DNA of 64,000 bases from Prochlorococcus marinus str. MIT 9201 (GTDB lineage: Bacteria; Cyanobacteriota; Cyanobacteriia; PCC-6307; Cyanobiaceae), in the NCBI RefSeq assembly GCF_000759955.1, contig NZ_JNAL01000017.1, forward strand, positions 62,001-126,000. Direction: 5' to 3'. Every line of letters begins with the position of its first letter. Position 1 is the stretch's first letter. Made by a program: the position numbers and the translations under genes. The notes beneath the pieces are model-generated. The model ran no database searches. It worked only from the letters and a program-made list of their open reading frames with translations, and was not told where the DNA came from. Below are positions 8,971 to 18,246 of the stretch, piece by piece.

Positions 8971-10110
8971 TTAAGTTAAATCTATTTCTTTGAGAGTATC
9001 TGAATAATAATTTTGTAGTTGTAACGTTGCTTGATTCCAATCCCATTTTTCTGCTTCGTTTCGTGCTTCTTTCCTCATAACTTCTCTTTTATCTTCATTC
9101 TCTAGGATTTTTTTTGTCGCTTCAATCAAACTTCGTTCGCCATTATCTTTTTCATCAGGATCATATAAACATCCATTTATCCCATCACTAATTATATCTG
9201 GAATTCCTCCTTTATTAGCTCCGATAACTGGACATCCTGCCGCCATTGCTTCTAGTAAAACTAACCCAAGTGTCTCTGTACTAGAAGGAAATAAAAATAT
9301 ATCTCCAGAAGCATAGGCGCTAGCAAGTTCATCGCCAGATAAATATCCTATGAAATTAGTCTTGGTATTTTCAAAGATTTTTTCAAGCTGGTTTCTATAT
9401 GGTCCGTCACCTACAAGTGCTAGGCAAGCATTAGGTATACTTTCTAAGACTGGTTTAATTCTCTCAATTTGTTTTTCTGCTGATAATCTTCCTACATAAA
9501 TCAATAAATAATTAGCGTCGTTGTATTCCCCAAATAATTTTTTTCTCATTTTCTCACTTCTTAAATCTGGCCGGAAACTGTAAGTATCCACTCCCCTTTG
9601 CCATAGAGCAGTTCTTTGAATACCTTTATTTTTCAACTCATTTACCATAGCGGTGGAAGTACATAAATTTAACAAGGCTTGATTATGTGCTGCTTTAAGT
9701 AATTCCCACAAAAGTGGCTCTAACATACCCATACCGTAATGTTCCAGATATTTTGGAAGATGAGTATGGTAACTCGCAATTAAAGGAATATTATTAGTTT
9801 TTGCCAGCCATATACCACCTAAGCCAAGTACAGCTGGATTAACAACATGTATCAAATCTGGGTTAAATTTTTCTAACTTATCTGAAACTGCAGGACCTGG
9901 TAAACCAAGCTTCAACTCTGGGTATAAGGGTAATGGCATTGCGGCAACTCCAACTACAGTTGCTCCCATATATGATTCTGGACACCCCTCTGGACAAAAA
10001 ACAATAACTTCATCACCATTTTTTATTAAAAATTCAATCGTTTTAGTCAGTCTTGTGACTATGCCGTCAACTTTAGGTAAAAAAGTTTCAGTAAACAATG
10101 CAATTTTCAC
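8971..10110 (-). CDS. sqdX: sulfolipid synthase, sulfoquinovosyltransferase SqdX
   Basis: SqdX transfers sulfoquinovose from UDP-sulfoquinovose to diacylglycerol, making the thylakoid lipid SQDG. The 379-residue protein is a GT-B glycosyltransferase of the GT4 type. It shows the N-terminal TETFLPKVDGI motif, the middle IYVGRLSAEKQIE nucleotide-binding segment, and the C-terminal SSTETLGLVLLEAMAAG donor-binding motif. Pairing with sqdB 27 bases upstream makes the assignment firm. In phosphorus-poor ocean water, sulfolipid is known to replace phospholipid in picocyanobacteria. Confidence 0.95.
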   Translation of the reverse strand: MKIALFTETFLPKVDGIVTRLTKTIEFLIKNGDEVIVFCPEGCPESYMGATVVGVAAMPLPLYPELKLGLPGPAVSDKLEKFNPDLIHVVNPAVLGLGGIWLAKTNNIPLIASYHTHLPKYLEHYGMGMLEPLLWELLKAAHNQALLNLCTSTAMVNELKNKGIQRTALWQRGVDTYSFRPDLRSEKMRKKLFGEYNDANYLLIYVGRLSAEKQIERIKPVLESIPNACLALVGDGPYRNQLEKIFENTKTNFIGYLSGDELASAYASGDIFLFPSSTETLGLVLLEAMAAGCPVIGANKGGIPDIISDGINGCLYDPDEKDNGERSLIEATKKILENEDKREVMRKEARNEAEKWDWNQATLQLQNYYSDTLKEIDLT

Positions 10111-10137
10111 TTTCTTCAGGTAATTATTTCAGAAATT

Positions 10138-11331
10138 TTAATTAGTCTTTATAGCCTCAGCTTGTTTTTTAGTCCAGGATGAAACACAAGGTATGCGCTT
10201 AAGATCACATCTATTGGAGTATTTCTTAGCAACTTCAACAACTTCTTCTAGTAAGCCATTATCAAGAGTCGTTGGATTTAAACCTAATTCTATAAAGCAT
10301 TTATTATCAACTATGAGGTCATTTTCTACTGCTTCGTTTCTTGGATTTGGTAAATAATTTATATCAGCTCCTGTTAAAGATGCGACTTTTTTTGCTAATT
10401 CTCCAACTTGATGACTTTCAGTCATTTGATTAAAGATTTTGACTCTTTCTCCAGGTTTTGGAGGATTTTCAAGAGCAAGTTGAACACATTTTACAGAGTC
10501 TTTTATATGAATAAATGCTCTTGTTTGCCCTCCTGTCCCATGAACACTTAATGGATATCCAATAGCTGCTTGCATAAGAAATCTATTTAGAACAGTTCCA
10601 TAATCTCCGTCATAGTCAAATCTGTTCGTCAATCTAGGATCTTTTAAAGTTGCTTCTGTGTTTGTTCCCCAAACAATGCCTTGATGTAGATCAGTAATTC
10701 TTATAAGATCATTTTTATTGTAATAAAGAAATAATAATTGATCTAAAGTTTTTGTCATATGGTAAACACTACCTGGACTTGCAGGGTGTAATATTTCTTC
10801 TTCAAATCGGCTTCCATCTGGTTGTGGAACTTCAACTTTTAAATAGCCTTCTGGAATCGTTGCACCTCTATGTGATCCATACCCGTAGACTCCCATTGTT
10901 CCTAAATGAACAACATGAATATCTAAATTACTCTCTACTATTGCAGCAAGGAGGTTGTGAGTTCCATTAACATTATTATCAACTGTATATCTTTTGGTGA
11001 AACTCGATTTCATTGAGTAAGGCGCTGCTCTTTGTTCTGCAAAATGGATCACGGAATCTGGTTTTTCATCAATGAGCAAATTGAGTAATTTTTGATATTG
11101 TTTAGAGATATCCATGTTATGAAATCTTATAGGCTTACCTCCAATCTCTTTCCATGCGGAAAGTCGTTCTGTTATCGAAGCAATTGGAGTTAAGGATTCT
11201 ACCTCTAGATCAATATCAATTTTTCTACGACTTAAATTGTCGACAATAATTACATCATGATTTTGTTCTGCTAAATTCACCGCACAAGGCCAACCGCAAA
11301 AACCATCTCCACCTAGAACAATAACTTTCAC
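10138..11331 (-). CDS. sqdB: UDP-sulfoquinovose synthase SqdB
   Basis: SqdB makes UDP-sulfoquinovose from UDP-glucose and sulfite, with bound NAD. The 397-residue protein is an extended short-chain dehydrogenase. It shows the NAD-binding GGDGFCGWP at residues 8-16, the catalytic threonine region HLGTMGVYG (T145), and the YHMTK pair Y190/K194. The first gene of the sqdB-sqdX pair, it has a 173-base upstream gap to thiG in which I see no gene; that gap probably holds the promoter. Confidence 0.97.
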   Translation of the reverse strand: MKVIVLGGDGFCGWPCAVNLAEQNHDVIIVDNLSRRKIDIDLEVESLTPIASITERLSAWKEIGGKPIRFHNMDISKQYQKLLNLLIDEKPDSVIHFAEQRAAPYSMKSSFTKRYTVDNNVNGTHNLLAAIVESNLDIHVVHLGTMGVYGYGSHRGATIPEGYLKVEVPQPDGSRFEEEILHPASPGSVYHMTKTLDQLLFLYYNKNDLIRITDLHQGIVWGTNTEATLKDPRLTNRFDYDGDYGTVLNRFLMQAAIGYPLSVHGTGGQTRAFIHIKDSVKCVQLALENPPKPGERVKIFNQMTESHQVGELAKKVASLTGADINYLPNPRNEAVENDLIVDNKCFIELGLNPTTLDNGLLEEVVEVAKKYSNRCDLKRIPCVSSWTKKQAEAIKTN

Positions 11332-11504
11332 TCAGAACTCCAGAATTAATAGATTCATAATATATTTATTAAATTACTACAGTGCGCTTCCAATTTGCGA
11401 AAAAACATTGTAAATAGTTTCAAATCTTCTCCATTAAATAAGATAAATAAAATCAAATAATAAATTTTTACTATCTTTTTTTAAAATTTGCTCAATTCAG
11501 GGAA

Positions 11505-12299
11505 TTAGATAGATATATTTTTTTCCGGTGAACTTGCTATTGCAAAGTCTTGTTTTTTAATTCTTCCGGCCAGAAAAGCTTGTCTACCAGCTTTAACACC
11601 ATAATTTATCGCTTTAGCCATTAGAGCAGGATTTTCAGCTTGTGCTATTGCACTATTTATTAAGACACCATCAGCTCCAATTTCCATAGCTTGAGAAGCT
11701 TCACTTGGCACCCCAATACCTGCGTCAATTATTACTGGCACTTTTGCATTTTCGATTATTATCCTTATATTTGATAAATTTAATAAACCTTGCCCAGAAC
11801 CAATAGGCGAGCCTAATGGCATTACAGTTGCACAACCTATTTCTTCTAGTCTTTTTGCAAGAATAGGATCTGCATTGATATAAGGAAGTACAGAAAAACC
11901 TTTTTTTATTAAAATTTCAGCTGCTTTAAGGGTTTCTATTGGATCTGGTAGCAAATATTTTTTGTCAGGAATCACTTCTAATTTGACAAAATTATTTTCT
12001 TCTTGACCAGACAATTTTGCGAGTTCTCTTCCCAAAATTGCTATTCTGACTGCCTCATCGGAATTCATGCAGCCAGCTGTATTAGGGAGCATCCAGTATT
12101 TTTTCCAGTTGATCTTCTCGAGTAAATTTTCTCCGGTCTGATCATTTTTAATTCTTCTAACAGCGACGGTTATAATTTCCGTTTCAGAATTTGACAAACT
12201 TTCTACCATATCTTGAGTAGATTTGTATTTGCCAGTACCTACCATTAATCTACTGGAAAATTGTTTTCCTCCAATCAGTAAAGATGAATAATTTTTCAT
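11505..12299 (-). CDS. thiG: thiazole synthase ThiG
   Basis: ThiG forms the thiazole phosphate ring of thiamine from deoxyxylulose phosphate, the ThiS thiocarboxylate and dehydroglycine. The 264-residue protein is a TIM barrel with the imine-forming lysine in VKLEVIPD (K106), the PNTAGC motif near residues 72-77, and the phosphate-binding [10 protein letters not shown] loop. It starts 2 bases after the stop of the TPR gene, so the two are probably translated from one message. No thi-box riboswitch is visible upstream. Confidence 0.97.
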   Translation of the reverse strand: MKNYSSLLIGGKQFSSRLMVGTGKYKSTQDMVESLSNSETEIITVAVRRIKNDQTGENLLEKINWKKYWMLPNTAGCMNSDEAVRIAILGRELAKLSGQEENNFVKLEVIPDKKYLLPDPIETLKAAEILIKKGFSVLPYINADPILAKRLEEIGCATVMPLGSPIGSGQGLLNLSNIRIIIENAKVPVIIDAGIGVPSEASQAMEIGADGVLINSAIAQAENPALMAKAINYGVKAGRQAFLAGRIKKQDFAIASSPEKNISI

Positions 12300-12301
12300 A
12301 T

Positions 12302-12859
12302 TTAGAATCCTTTGTCTTTAATACCTTTATAAGGTTTATAATTATTTCTTTTTTCTAACTCTTTACTTTTTTTTATTGCTGTTTTGTTCTTTGGATCTAT
12401 CACCAAAACCTTTTGATAAGTTGCATATGCCAAATCATACTCAAGTAAACGCTGCTGAGCTGATGCAAGGTTATTTAGGGCTATAGGATATTCTGGGAGT
12501 GATTTTAATGCAGAGTTATAGTATTTTATTGCTTTTTTAAATTCATTTTGAGCAGCATAAGAAAAACCTAAAGCATTATTTATTATCGCTTTGGCTTCAT
12601 CAGGTTCATTTTCATAATTTTCAATTGCTTTTAGAAAAGTTTTAGTTGCTTCAGGATATAATCTTTTTTTTATCTGAATAGAACCAAATTCATATAATTC
12701 TGTAGCTTGAGTTAGAGAAGTTAAACCTTTCTGCTCGAATTTTACTAAATTTAATTCTTCACTTCTTGTTTTTAGAAATTGTCTGAATACAAAAATAGAA
12801 ATGATTATTAATACAACAAAAAGAATTATTAAATAGGATTGAAAGGAAGAAATTTCCAT
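12302..12859 (-). CDS. membrane-anchored TPR protein, Ycf37-like
   Basis: A 185-residue protein with one N-terminal membrane helix (about residues 8-26) and about three tetratricopeptide repeats (for example the segments around [16 protein letters not shown] and [13 protein letters not shown]). This architecture and size match Ycf37, a cyanobacterial protein linked to photosystem I assembly, which is the best candidate identity. TPR similarity is too general to be decisive. It is followed by thiG after 2 bases and preceded by rplT. Confidence 0.8.
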   Translation of the reverse strand: MEISSFQSYLIILFVVLIIISIFVFRQFLKTRSEELNLVKFEQKGLTSLTQATELYEFGSIQIKKRLYPEATKTFLKAIENYENEPDEAKAIINNALGFSYAAQNEFKKAIKYYNSALKSLPEYPIALNNLASAQQRLLEYDLAYATYQKVLVIDPKNKTAIKKSKELEKRNNYKPYKGIKDKGF

Positions 12860-12893
12860 TATTTATAATTACTTTTTAAATTATATTCTTTTT

Positions 12894-13241
12894 CTAATTG
12901 CTAACGGAAGCAACAATTTTTTCAAAACACTTAGGATCGTTTAAAGCTAATTGAGCAAGCATTTTTCTGTTAATGATAATATCTGAATTTTTCATGCCAT
13001 TTATTAACTTACTGTAGTTTGTTCCATTTATCCTGGCAGATGCGTTGATTCTAGAAATCCAAAGTCTCCTAAAATCTCTCTTTCTTCTTCTTCTATCCCT
13101 ATAAGCATTACAAAGAGCTTTCATCACTCTTTGATTTGCGGTTCGGAAAAGATTTTTGTTACCGCCTCTGAAACCTTTTGCAAGATTTAAGATTTTGTTT
13201 CTTCTTTTTCTGGCTATGTTGCCTCTTTTTACGCGTGCCAT
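12894..13241 (-). CDS. rplT: 50S ribosomal protein L20
   Basis: L20 is an early 23S rRNA-binding assembly protein. The 115-residue basic protein starts [18 protein letters not shown] and keeps the family [21 protein letters not shown] core. Length is normal. It follows rpmI by 28 bases on the same strand. In many bacteria infC, rpmI and rplT form one operon with L20 feedback; here infC sits about 30 kb away at 42927, so that link is broken. Confidence 0.98.
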   Translation of the reverse strand: MARVKRGNIARKRRNKILNLAKGFRGGNKNLFRTANQRVMKALCNAYRDRRRRKRDFRRLWISRINASARINGTNYSKLINGMKNSDIIINRKMLAQLALNDPKCFEKIVASVSN

Positions 13242-13269
13242 GAATATCTAATAAAAATTGGTTAAAAAT

Positions 13270-13467
13270 TTATGCGTATGGAATCATTAATTTTACATTA
13301 TCAGCATCTCTTTCATCAACTACAGCTTTTGTTGATAGATGTCTTTTTAATTTGGAGCTTTTATGATCAAGTAAATGATTATGGAAAGCTCTTCTTCTCA
13401 TAAATTTTCCCGTCGCAGTAGCTTTAAATCTTTTTGCAGCTGATTTACGAGTTTTAAGTTTAGACAT
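13270..13467 (-). CDS. rpmI: 50S ribosomal protein L35
   Basis: A 65-residue basic protein starting [20 protein letters not shown], the typical L35 signature, with the following [16 protein letters not shown] segment. It is the first gene of the rpmI-rplT pair. The 91-base gap to the divergent gene at 13559 must hold promoters for both directions. Confidence 0.98.
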   Translation of the reverse strand: MSKLKTRKSAAKRFKATATGKFMRRRAFHNHLLDHKSSKLKRHLSTKAVVDERDADNVKLMIPYA

Positions 13468-13558
13468 TTAAGTCAAATGTGTTTAATTAGGATAATCTAA
13501 ACCTTTATACGCATTGGTGCAAATTAAATTTTTTAATTGATAAGGAAAGTTCTAACTT

Positions 13559-15097
13559 ATGAAACTTAAATTTGCTTTTTTTTGCTTGTTTTTAGGGTGT
13601 ATTTATACTTTAACAATTAATCCTAAATTTACTCCTTCTTTAAAAGCAGAAGACTTGCTAAAGGTTGATCTCAATAATGAAATTAAAAAAGGAAAATTTT
13701 TAATTGGTTTAAAGCAATATCTAGGCGGTAAAAATGATAGTTTTTCAAAAAAAAAGAATATAAATATTAGTACTGATAAAGGGTTTTTAAGCCTGATATC
13801 CTCCAACGGCATTAAACATAAATCAAAAAAGATTAATATTTCCTGGGTGGATATACCCATCAAAAATCCTAAAACAATTGAAAGAATTGTTTTTGGACCT
13901 TTTGCTAGCTATGAATCAGCAGCAAAAGAAGCAGAAAAACTTAAAGATAAAGGATATGAGACGACTATTGCTTACCCTAAAAATTGGGAAGTATGGATTC
14001 CATTTGAAGATGACCTTCCTGAGTTTGAATTAAAAAATAAAATTTTCAGAAAAATAAAAAATTTTCAAATTACTCCTGTTCTTAAAAGTGAATATAGTGT
14101 TATGAAATTAGAGGGACCTATATATGTTTATGCCCAAGAGGAAATAAAAATAAATGGTGAAAATTTTGGCAAAAATTTTTATTTAATAAAAGATTCATAT
14201 GGAACTTGGACATTAGTTCAAAAAATTGAGTTTGACGATTATTTGGCAGGCGTTTTGCCATATGAAATTGGACCTAATTCTCCTTTAGAAGCACTCAAGG
14301 CACAAGCAGTTATAGCAAGAACTTGGGGTATTTTTAATTCTGATAGATTTAATATGGATAAATATCATTTATGTATTACCACTCAATGTCAAGTTTATAA
14401 GCCCTCTAAAATTAAAAATATAAAAGTACAAAAAGCTATAGAGGCAACTTCAAATTTAATTCTCACTTATGGAAATCAACCAATAAATGCTTTTTACCAT
14501 GGTTCTAATGGTGGCGTATCTGCTACTGCAGGAGAGTCTTGGCAAATTCAAGATTATTCTTATTTCAATTCAATCATTGATGGTTCTAAAGCATTAAATA
14601 AAAAATTTAAGCTTCCAATTACAAATGAATCTGATTTGAATAATTTTTTAAATTTTGATAAAGAACAGTTTTATGGGAGCAATCATTCTCTTTTTCGATG
14701 GAGCAAAAAAATTTCTAGTCTTCAAATTAAAGAAAATTTAATTAAAAACAAACTTATAAATATTAATGATGATGTTTTAGATTTGATTCCTATTGAACGT
14801 GGGTATAGTGGCAGAGTGACAAAATTAGAAATACAAACGAACAAAGTTAATCAATCTATAGTTCTAGTTAAAGATGATATTCGACGGGTATTGAATTTTA
14901 TACCTAGTAATTTGTTTACTATTAATAAATTAAGTGATGATTTATGGCTTTTGCGAGGAGGAGGCTTCGGTCATGGTGTAGGTTTATCTCAGTCAGGAGC
15001 AATTGAAATGGCTAAATTAGGATTCTCTTATGAACAAATATTGAATCATTACTATCGAGACGTAAAACTAAAAAAAATTGAGATATTGTCTCAATGA
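13559..15097 (+). CDS. exported SpoIID/LytB-domain protein
   Basis: A 512-residue protein with an N-terminal signal peptide (about residues 1-30, hydrophobic core FAFFCLFLGCIYTL). At about residues 108-145 there is a SPOR-like stretch (FGPFASYESAAKEAEKLK). A SpoIID/LytB domain follows, with LAGVLPYEIG, EALKAQAVIARTW and the C-terminal GGGFGHGVGLSQSGA motif. SpoIID proteins are peptidoglycan lytic transglycosylases or amidase enhancers; in a non-sporulating cyanobacterium a role in wall remodelling is inferred. It precedes the glycosyltransferase gene by 26 bases. Confidence 0.9.
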   Translation: MKLKFAFFCLFLGCIYTLTINPKFTPSLKAEDLLKVDLNNEIKKGKFLIGLKQYLGGKNDSFSKKKNINISTDKGFLSLISSNGIKHKSKKINISWVDIPIKNPKTIERIVFGPFASYESAAKEAEKLKDKGYETTIAYPKNWEVWIPFEDDLPEFELKNKIFRKIKNFQITPVLKSEYSVMKLEGPIYVYAQEEIKINGENFGKNFYLIKDSYGTWTLVQKIEFDDYLAGVLPYEIGPNSPLEALKAQAVIARTWGIFNSDRFNMDKYHLCITTQCQVYKPSKIKNIKVQKAIEATSNLILTYGNQPINAFYHGSNGGVSATAGESWQIQDYSYFNSIIDGSKALNKKFKLPITNESDLNNFLNFDKEQFYGSNHSLFRWSKKISSLQIKENLIKNKLININDDVLDLIPIERGYSGRVTKLEIQTNKVNQSIVLVKDDIRRVLNFIPSNLFTINKLSDDLWLLRGGGFGHGVGLSQSGAIEMAKLGFSYEQILNHYYRDVKLKKIEILSQ

Positions 15098-15123
15098 AAG
15101 TTAAGTAATTAAAAATTTGTTTT

Positions 15124-16425
15124 ATGAGCAAGGGTTTTTATAAAAATAGAAGATTAAAGTCCTTTATATTCCTTAGTGCTTGTTTTTTAGTGGCTTTTAT
15201 TCCGCATGCTTACAATATTCCAAGTTTTTCTTTTCTTATATTGACGCTTTCTTTTGTGATTGTTTTTTACGGTTTAATAGTTATTTCTAGAAATTTCAAA
15301 AGGAACAAAGTTTCAAATAATCTAAGTAGCAAAATTAGTAATAAAGATTTACCTGCTCTTGATATTTTGGTCGCAGCGAGAGATGAAGAAAATGTCATAA
15401 CTCGATTAGTTGAAAGATTATTTAATTTAGATTATCCGGAAAATAAATTAAATATTTACATAATTGATGATGGTAGTTCTGATAAGACTCCTTTAATTTT
15501 AGATCGATTATCTAGAGAATATGAAAAGCTAAAAGTAATAAGTCGTTCTCCAAACGCAGGAGGCGGAAAGTCAGGAGCTTTAAATTATGCCTTGAAGTTT
15601 ACTCATGGTGAATGGTTATTAGTTTTGGATGCGGATGCTCAATTAAAACAAGATTCTTTGATGAGATTATTTAGTTTTGTAGAGGATGGTGACTGGTCTG
15701 CAGTTCAATTAAGAAAGTCAGTAACAAATGTAAGTAAGAATTTTTTAACTTCTTGCCAGTCAATGGAGATGGCTATGGACGCAATCTTTCAATATGGACG
15801 ATTATCAGTTGCTGGAGTTTCTGAACTAAGGGGAAATGGTCAATTAATTAAGAAGGATACATTATTGGCATGTGGTTCTTTTAATGAAGACACGGTTACA
15901 GATGATCTCGATTTAAGTTTGAGGTTATTGATATCAAAATCGAGAATTGGAATCTTATGGGATCCTCCAGTCATGGAGGAAGCAGTTGAGAATTTAAATG
16001 CTTTATTAGCGCAAAGGCAAAGATGGGCAGAGGGGGGTTTGCAAAGATTTTTTGATTATGGGGATCAATTAGTTACTAATAAAATTGATTATTTGCAGAA
16101 ATTTGATTTAACTTATTTCTTTATCTTGCAATATGCACTGCCAATTATTTCTATTTTTGATTTAGTTCTCAGTATTGCTTTATTAGATTCACCAATTTAC
16201 TGGCCTATTTCATTTACAGCTTTTATGTTATCCGGAATTGCTTTTTGGTACGGTTCTTCTTGCAAAAGCGAAGTTCCCGTATTGCAAAAAAGCAATTTTT
16301 TGATGGTATTTGTATCGGTTTTTTATTTATCACATTGGTTTCTAGTAATCCCCTGGGTAACAATAAAGATGTCTGTTTTCCCCAAAAAGATACTTTGGCG
16401 AAAAACTCTTCATACTGGAGTTTAA
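15124..16425 (+). CDS. membrane family 2 glycosyltransferase, possible monoglucosyldiacylglycerol synthase
   Basis: A 433-residue integral membrane GT2 enzyme. Two hydrophobic segments open the protein (about 13-55). The catalytic domain follows with IIDDGSSD (113-120), the DxD at DAD 169-171, TDD at 259-261 and QRQRW at 297-301. Three or so C-terminal membrane segments end it. This order matches processive-type GT2 enzymes and the cyanobacterial MgdA (MGlcDG synthase), which makes the precursor of galactolipids. I give MgdA as the leading candidate, from general architecture and the RGNG...TVTDDLDL pattern; a cell-wall glycan role is the alternative. It ends one base from dnaX. Confidence 0.85.
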   Translation: MSKGFYKNRRLKSFIFLSACFLVAFIPHAYNIPSFSFLILTLSFVIVFYGLIVISRNFKRNKVSNNLSSKISNKDLPALDILVAARDEENVITRLVERLFNLDYPENKLNIYIIDDGSSDKTPLILDRLSREYEKLKVISRSPNAGGGKSGALNYALKFTHGEWLLVLDADAQLKQDSLMRLFSFVEDGDWSAVQLRKSVTNVSKNFLTSCQSMEMAMDAIFQYGRLSVAGVSELRGNGQLIKKDTLLACGSFNEDTVTDDLDLSLRLLISKSRIGILWDPPVMEEAVENLNALLAQRQRWAEGGLQRFFDYGDQLVTNKIDYLQKFDLTYFFILQYALPIISIFDLVLSIALLDSPIYWPISFTAFMLSGIAFWYGSSCKSEVPVLQKSNFLMVFVSVFYLSHWFLVIPWVTIKMSVFPKKILWRKTLHTGV

Positions 16426-16426
16426 T

Positions 16427-18190
16427 TTATTCATCAAGGTCTATAATTTCTCCATTAAAAAAATTTGCTAAGTTTTTGGAACTATCATTATAAGTTTCCT
16501 CGTTAGATATTTTTGTTGACGAATTAGTATTTGGGTCTATTTTCTTTATTGGCTTCAAATTCTTGACTTCATCTCGCGTTATTTCTGGAGTGTTTGTTGG
16601 GTTACTGTTAGTTAATTGTTTGATTGAGAAATTAAGTATTATTTGATCTCCAAATATCTTCTTAACTGTATTTTCAATTATAACTTTTCTACTTTTTATC
16701 ATATTTTCCCAGTTTGGAGATAATGCGATTGTGATTTTCTCCGAATCAAAACTTTCAAGTTCGGCTTGTTGTGAAAGTAACATTCTTGTTGATGGTAACT
16801 CTAATTTAGAAAGAATTAATTCCCATTTATCTTTTAAATTAATTGACTCAAGATCATTCTGGCCATTATCAGCAATAGTGCCTGTACTTTCTTTTCCAAG
16901 AACGTCAAATTTTTCTAAATTTACGTCTTTTTTTTCAAGCAATTCATCCCAACCTATCTCCTTTTTGATACTTGGTTTTTGAATTTCATTAGAAATATTT
17001 TTTTTATTAGTAATTGCAATGTTTTTTCTGCTTTCATGATTCTCCTCATTCTTGTTATTTTTACTTTCTTGTTTATTCTCAAAACTATTTATCTCTTGAT
17101 TACCTAGAAGTCCAGTTAAATGTATTTCAAACCAAAGCCTTGGATTATCACTTGTTTTGATTTGATATTCAGTATTTCGCAGATGATTATGCCATTTAAT
17201 TATTGTTGATTTATTTATTCTTTTTGAGATTGTATCCAATTCATCTTGAAAATTATCAGAGGTATAATAGAGATCTGAATATTTATTATTTGTAGTGTGT
17301 AGTAGTAGATCTCTTGTTATATTCAATAATCCAATAATAATTTGAAGTGGTTCGTTTCCAGCATCATATAATTTGTTGCAGGTGATAATTAATGACTCAG
17401 GATTATTCTCAACCAATGATTGAATCAGATTTGTCAATTCAATCTCTGATACTTCTCCTAGAAGGTTTTGGATATTATTAATTGTTATACCTTCTGGTAA
17501 AAGATTCAGTTGTTCAAGGAGGCTTTGTGCATCTCTCATACCTCCATTAGATCTTTTTGCAATCATTTTTAAGGCCTGAACTTCATACTTAATAGACTCT
17601 TTTTCTGCTATTTCTGATAAATGTTGAAAAATGTCTTTGGGGCTTATTCTTCTAAAATCGAATTTTTGGCATCTACTTTGTATCGTATTTAATACTCTCT
17701 CAGGATTTGTCGTCGCAAGGATAAATACAACTCTTGAGGGCGGTTCTTCAATAGTTTTTAGTAAAGCATTTGAAGCTGCCGTTGAAAGCATATGACATTC
17801 ATCAATAACGTATACTTTCCATCTCGCTTGAGTAGGTGCAAATCTTGCTCTTTCTATAATTTCTCTTATGTTTTCTACTCCTGTATTGGAAGCTGCATCA
17901 ATCTCGATAATATCTAGAGCTTGCCCATCTGTAATTTGTCTACATAAGTCACATTTACAACAAGGATTTATCGTAGGTTGTTCGAATGCCTGGCAATTTA
18001 AAGATTTTGCAAATATTCTTGCACTTGATGTTTTTCCAGTGCCTCTTGGACCATTAAAAAGATATGCAGGAGCAATTTTTTTTGTTATTAGTGCTTGTTT
18101 GAGTGTAATGGATATAAATTCTTGGCCAACCAATTCGTCTAAGTTGTTTGGTCTATATTTTTGATGAAAAGGCTTATGCATATTTGGCAT
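16427..18190 (-). CDS. dnaX: DNA polymerase III subunits tau/gamma
   Basis: DnaX is the clamp-loader ATPase of the replicative polymerase. The 587-residue protein has Walker A GPRGTGKT at 47-54, a zinc module with cysteines near C66, C77, C80 and C83, the DECHMLS box, and the sensor TTNPERV. After about residue 370 comes a low-complexity Asn/Lys/Glu linker and then the tau-specific C-terminus. Two A8 runs in the linker could produce a short gamma form (see separate entries). Synechocystis dnaX holds an intein; this one does not. An ATG at codon 4 is an alternative start. It is the last of tig-clpP-clpX-dnaX. Confidence 0.97.
   Translation of the reverse strand: MPNMHKPFHQKYRPNNLDELVGQEFISITLKQALITKKIAPAYLFNGPRGTGKTSSARIFAKSLNCQAFEQPTINPCCKCDLCRQITDGQALDIIEIDAASNTGVENIREIIERARFAPTQARWKVYVIDECHMLSTAASNALLKTIEEPPSRVVFILATTNPERVLNTIQSRCQKFDFRRISPKDIFQHLSEIAEKESIKYEVQALKMIAKRSNGGMRDAQSLLEQLNLLPEGITINNIQNLLGEVSEIELTNLIQSLVENNPESLIITCNKLYDAGNEPLQIIIGLLNITRDLLLHTTNNKYSDLYYTSDNFQDELDTISKRINKSTIIKWHNHLRNTEYQIKTSDNPRLWFEIHLTGLLGNQEINSFENKQESKNNKNEENHESRKNIAITNKKNISNEIQKPSIKKEIGWDELLEKKDVNLEKFDVLGKESTGTIADNGQNDLESINLKDKWELILSKLELPSTRMLLSQQAELESFDSEKITIALSPNWENMIKSRKVIIENTVKKIFGDQIILNFSIKQLTNSNPTNTPEITRDEVKNLKPIKKIDPNTNSSTKISNEETYNDSSKNLANFFNGEIIDLDE
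16928..16935 (-). other. A8 tract in dnaX, candidate frameshift/slippage site
   Basis: On the coding strand the codons GAA AAA AAA GAC (codons 419-422) contain eight consecutive A, including the slippery heptamer A AAA AAA. Losing one A, or a +1 shift, meets TAA two codons later; gaining one A, or a -1 shift, meets TGA after about eight codons. Either would end the protein near residue 421-428, close to the 431 residues of E. coli gamma. Confidence 0.35.
16998..17005 (-). other. second A8 tract in dnaX, candidate frameshift/slippage site
   Basis: Codons 396-398 read AAA AAA AAT on the coding strand, giving A8 and the heptamer A AAA AAT. A one-base gain leads to a TAA within four codons; a one-base loss reaches TAG after about fifteen. 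Both would make a protein of about 400-413 residues that keeps the ATPase and oligomerisation domains. Confidence 0.35.
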
Positions 18191-18246
18191 TTATTTTTCA
18201 TTAATTAGAAAAATTCTGGATAAATTAAAAAAATTAAACTCTAATT

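Noticed and set aside
11332-11504. Hidden gene or RNA in the 173-base gap upstream of sqdB
   Set aside because: No frame of useful length and no clear structure.
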